The position numbers were made by a program, and so were the translations under genes. Positions 6,046-6,233 of a DNA stretch of 6,233 nt are shown one piece after another. Source of the DNA: Pseudomonadota bacterium (GTDB lineage Bacteria; Pseudomonadota; Alphaproteobacteria; Caulobacterales; Caulobacteraceae); the NCBI GenBank assembly GCA_023445955.1, contig JAEXJH010000335.1:1-6233 (forward strand). Direction: 5' to 3'. The first letter of the stretch is position 1; each line of letters starts with the position of its first letter. The notes under the pieces are model-generated. The model was given only the letters and a program-made list of their open reading frames with translations. It made no database searches and was not told where the DNA came from.

Positions 6046-6070
6046 GGGATAAAGGGGTTCTGCCGCGTAT
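6046..6070 (+). promoter_or_regulatory. Candidate ECF-sigma promoter upstream of the edge gene
   Basis: GGGATAAA at 6046-6053 and CGTAT at 6066-6070 are spaced like the -35 and -10 of extracytoplasmic-function sigma promoters (15 bases between GGGAT and CGTAT). The layout is unlike the housekeeping promoter at 1471-1497. A GGAATAAA-type -35 with a CGT-type -10 is, from memory, seen at some alphaproteobacterial ECF promoters. The predicted start is about 30 bases before the ATG at 6107. Confidence 0.4.
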
Positions 6071-6106
6071 AGTCAGCGGGACACCTCCGGGGGCGAAGGA
6101 CCGAAC

Positions 6107-6233
6107 ATGACTTTGAACATCGACGATCTCATCGACCGGTTGGCGGCCCAGCCGCTCGACCGTTCGTTGGACGGTCTGGAATGGGACGTGGCGCGCGGGA
6201 TGGCGCCGGTGGATTATACACATATGACGCTGC
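6107..6233 (+). CDS. Unidentified protein, N-terminal 42 codons only (possible anti-sigma or metal-response regulator)
   Basis: The frame opens at ATG 6107 with GAAGGA at 6095-6100, 6 bases upstream, and is still open at the window edge. The visible residues begin MTLNIDDLIDRLAAQPLD, followed by a segment with LDGLEWDVARGMA. This short amphipathic, acidic start, with a Leu/Asp-rich helix and then a Trp-containing helix, is the kind seen at the N-terminus of small membrane-bound anti-sigma factors such as the CnrY/NccY type. I cannot confirm that without the rest of the gene. The candidate ECF promoter just upstream and the metal-resistance context make such a sigma/anti-sigma unit a reasonable guess. 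The last seven codons (TAT, ACA, CAT and similar) differ from the C/G-ending codons before them. Confidence 0.6.
   Translation, partial: MTLNIDDLIDRLAAQPLDRSLDGLEWDVARGMAPVDYTHMTL

Overview
The window is a compact copper (and probably silver) detoxification locus from a GC-rich Gram-negative bacterium, most likely an alphaproteobacterium of the Caulobacter/Phenylobacterium/Brevundimonas type. That placement is an inference. It rests on the high GC content, strong C/G third-position bias, proteins with periplasmic signal peptides, and a promoter at 1471-1497 that fits the published Caulobacter housekeeping consensus (TTGACGS, 10-14 bases, GCTANAWC) better than the E. coli one.

Layout, left to right. 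1-1128 (+): 3' third of an HME-RND copper/silver efflux pump gene of the CusA type, whose 5' part and presumed cusB/cusC partners lie outside the window. 1137-1165: strong hairpin between convergent genes. 1171-1368 (-): a CopZ-like cytoplasmic copper chaperone with a MerR-type promoter/operator at 1399-1429. 1540-1896 (+): a secreted CusF-like periplasmic metallochaperone. 1903-1941: second convergent-gene hairpin. 1920-5256 (-): a tightly overlapped three-gene operon read as copA (P1B-1 Cu+-ATPase), then cueR (MerR-family Cu+ sensor), then a small secreted FixH/YtkA-like protein. It is driven by a near-perfect CueR-type promoter at 5285-5315. 5257-5579: a 323-base intergenic region holding that promoter, a second operator-like dyad and a lower-GC stretch. 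5580-5972 (+): a secreted Met/His-rich DUF305 protein. 6046-6070: a candidate ECF-sigma promoter, followed by the start (6107) of an unidentified gene that runs off the right edge.

How it works together (mostly from family knowledge): CueR senses cytoplasmic Cu+ and should activate both its own operon (copA-cueR-fixH-like) and the separately placed copZ. The two promoters share a 22-base block with a single mismatch. CopZ would hand Cu+ to CopA, which exports it to the periplasm. There the CusF-like protein and the Met-rich DUF305 protein would bind it, and the CusA-type RND pump would remove it from the cell. The periplasmic genes lack a good CueR box, so the cytoplasmic and periplasmic arms appear to be separately controlled. 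I see no RNA genes, CRISPR arrays, complete insertion sequences or origins. Nothing here is a clearly new system. The most interesting points are the shared and vestigial operator sites, the ligand-poor FixH-like protein in the copA operon, and the edge gene with its ECF-like promoter.
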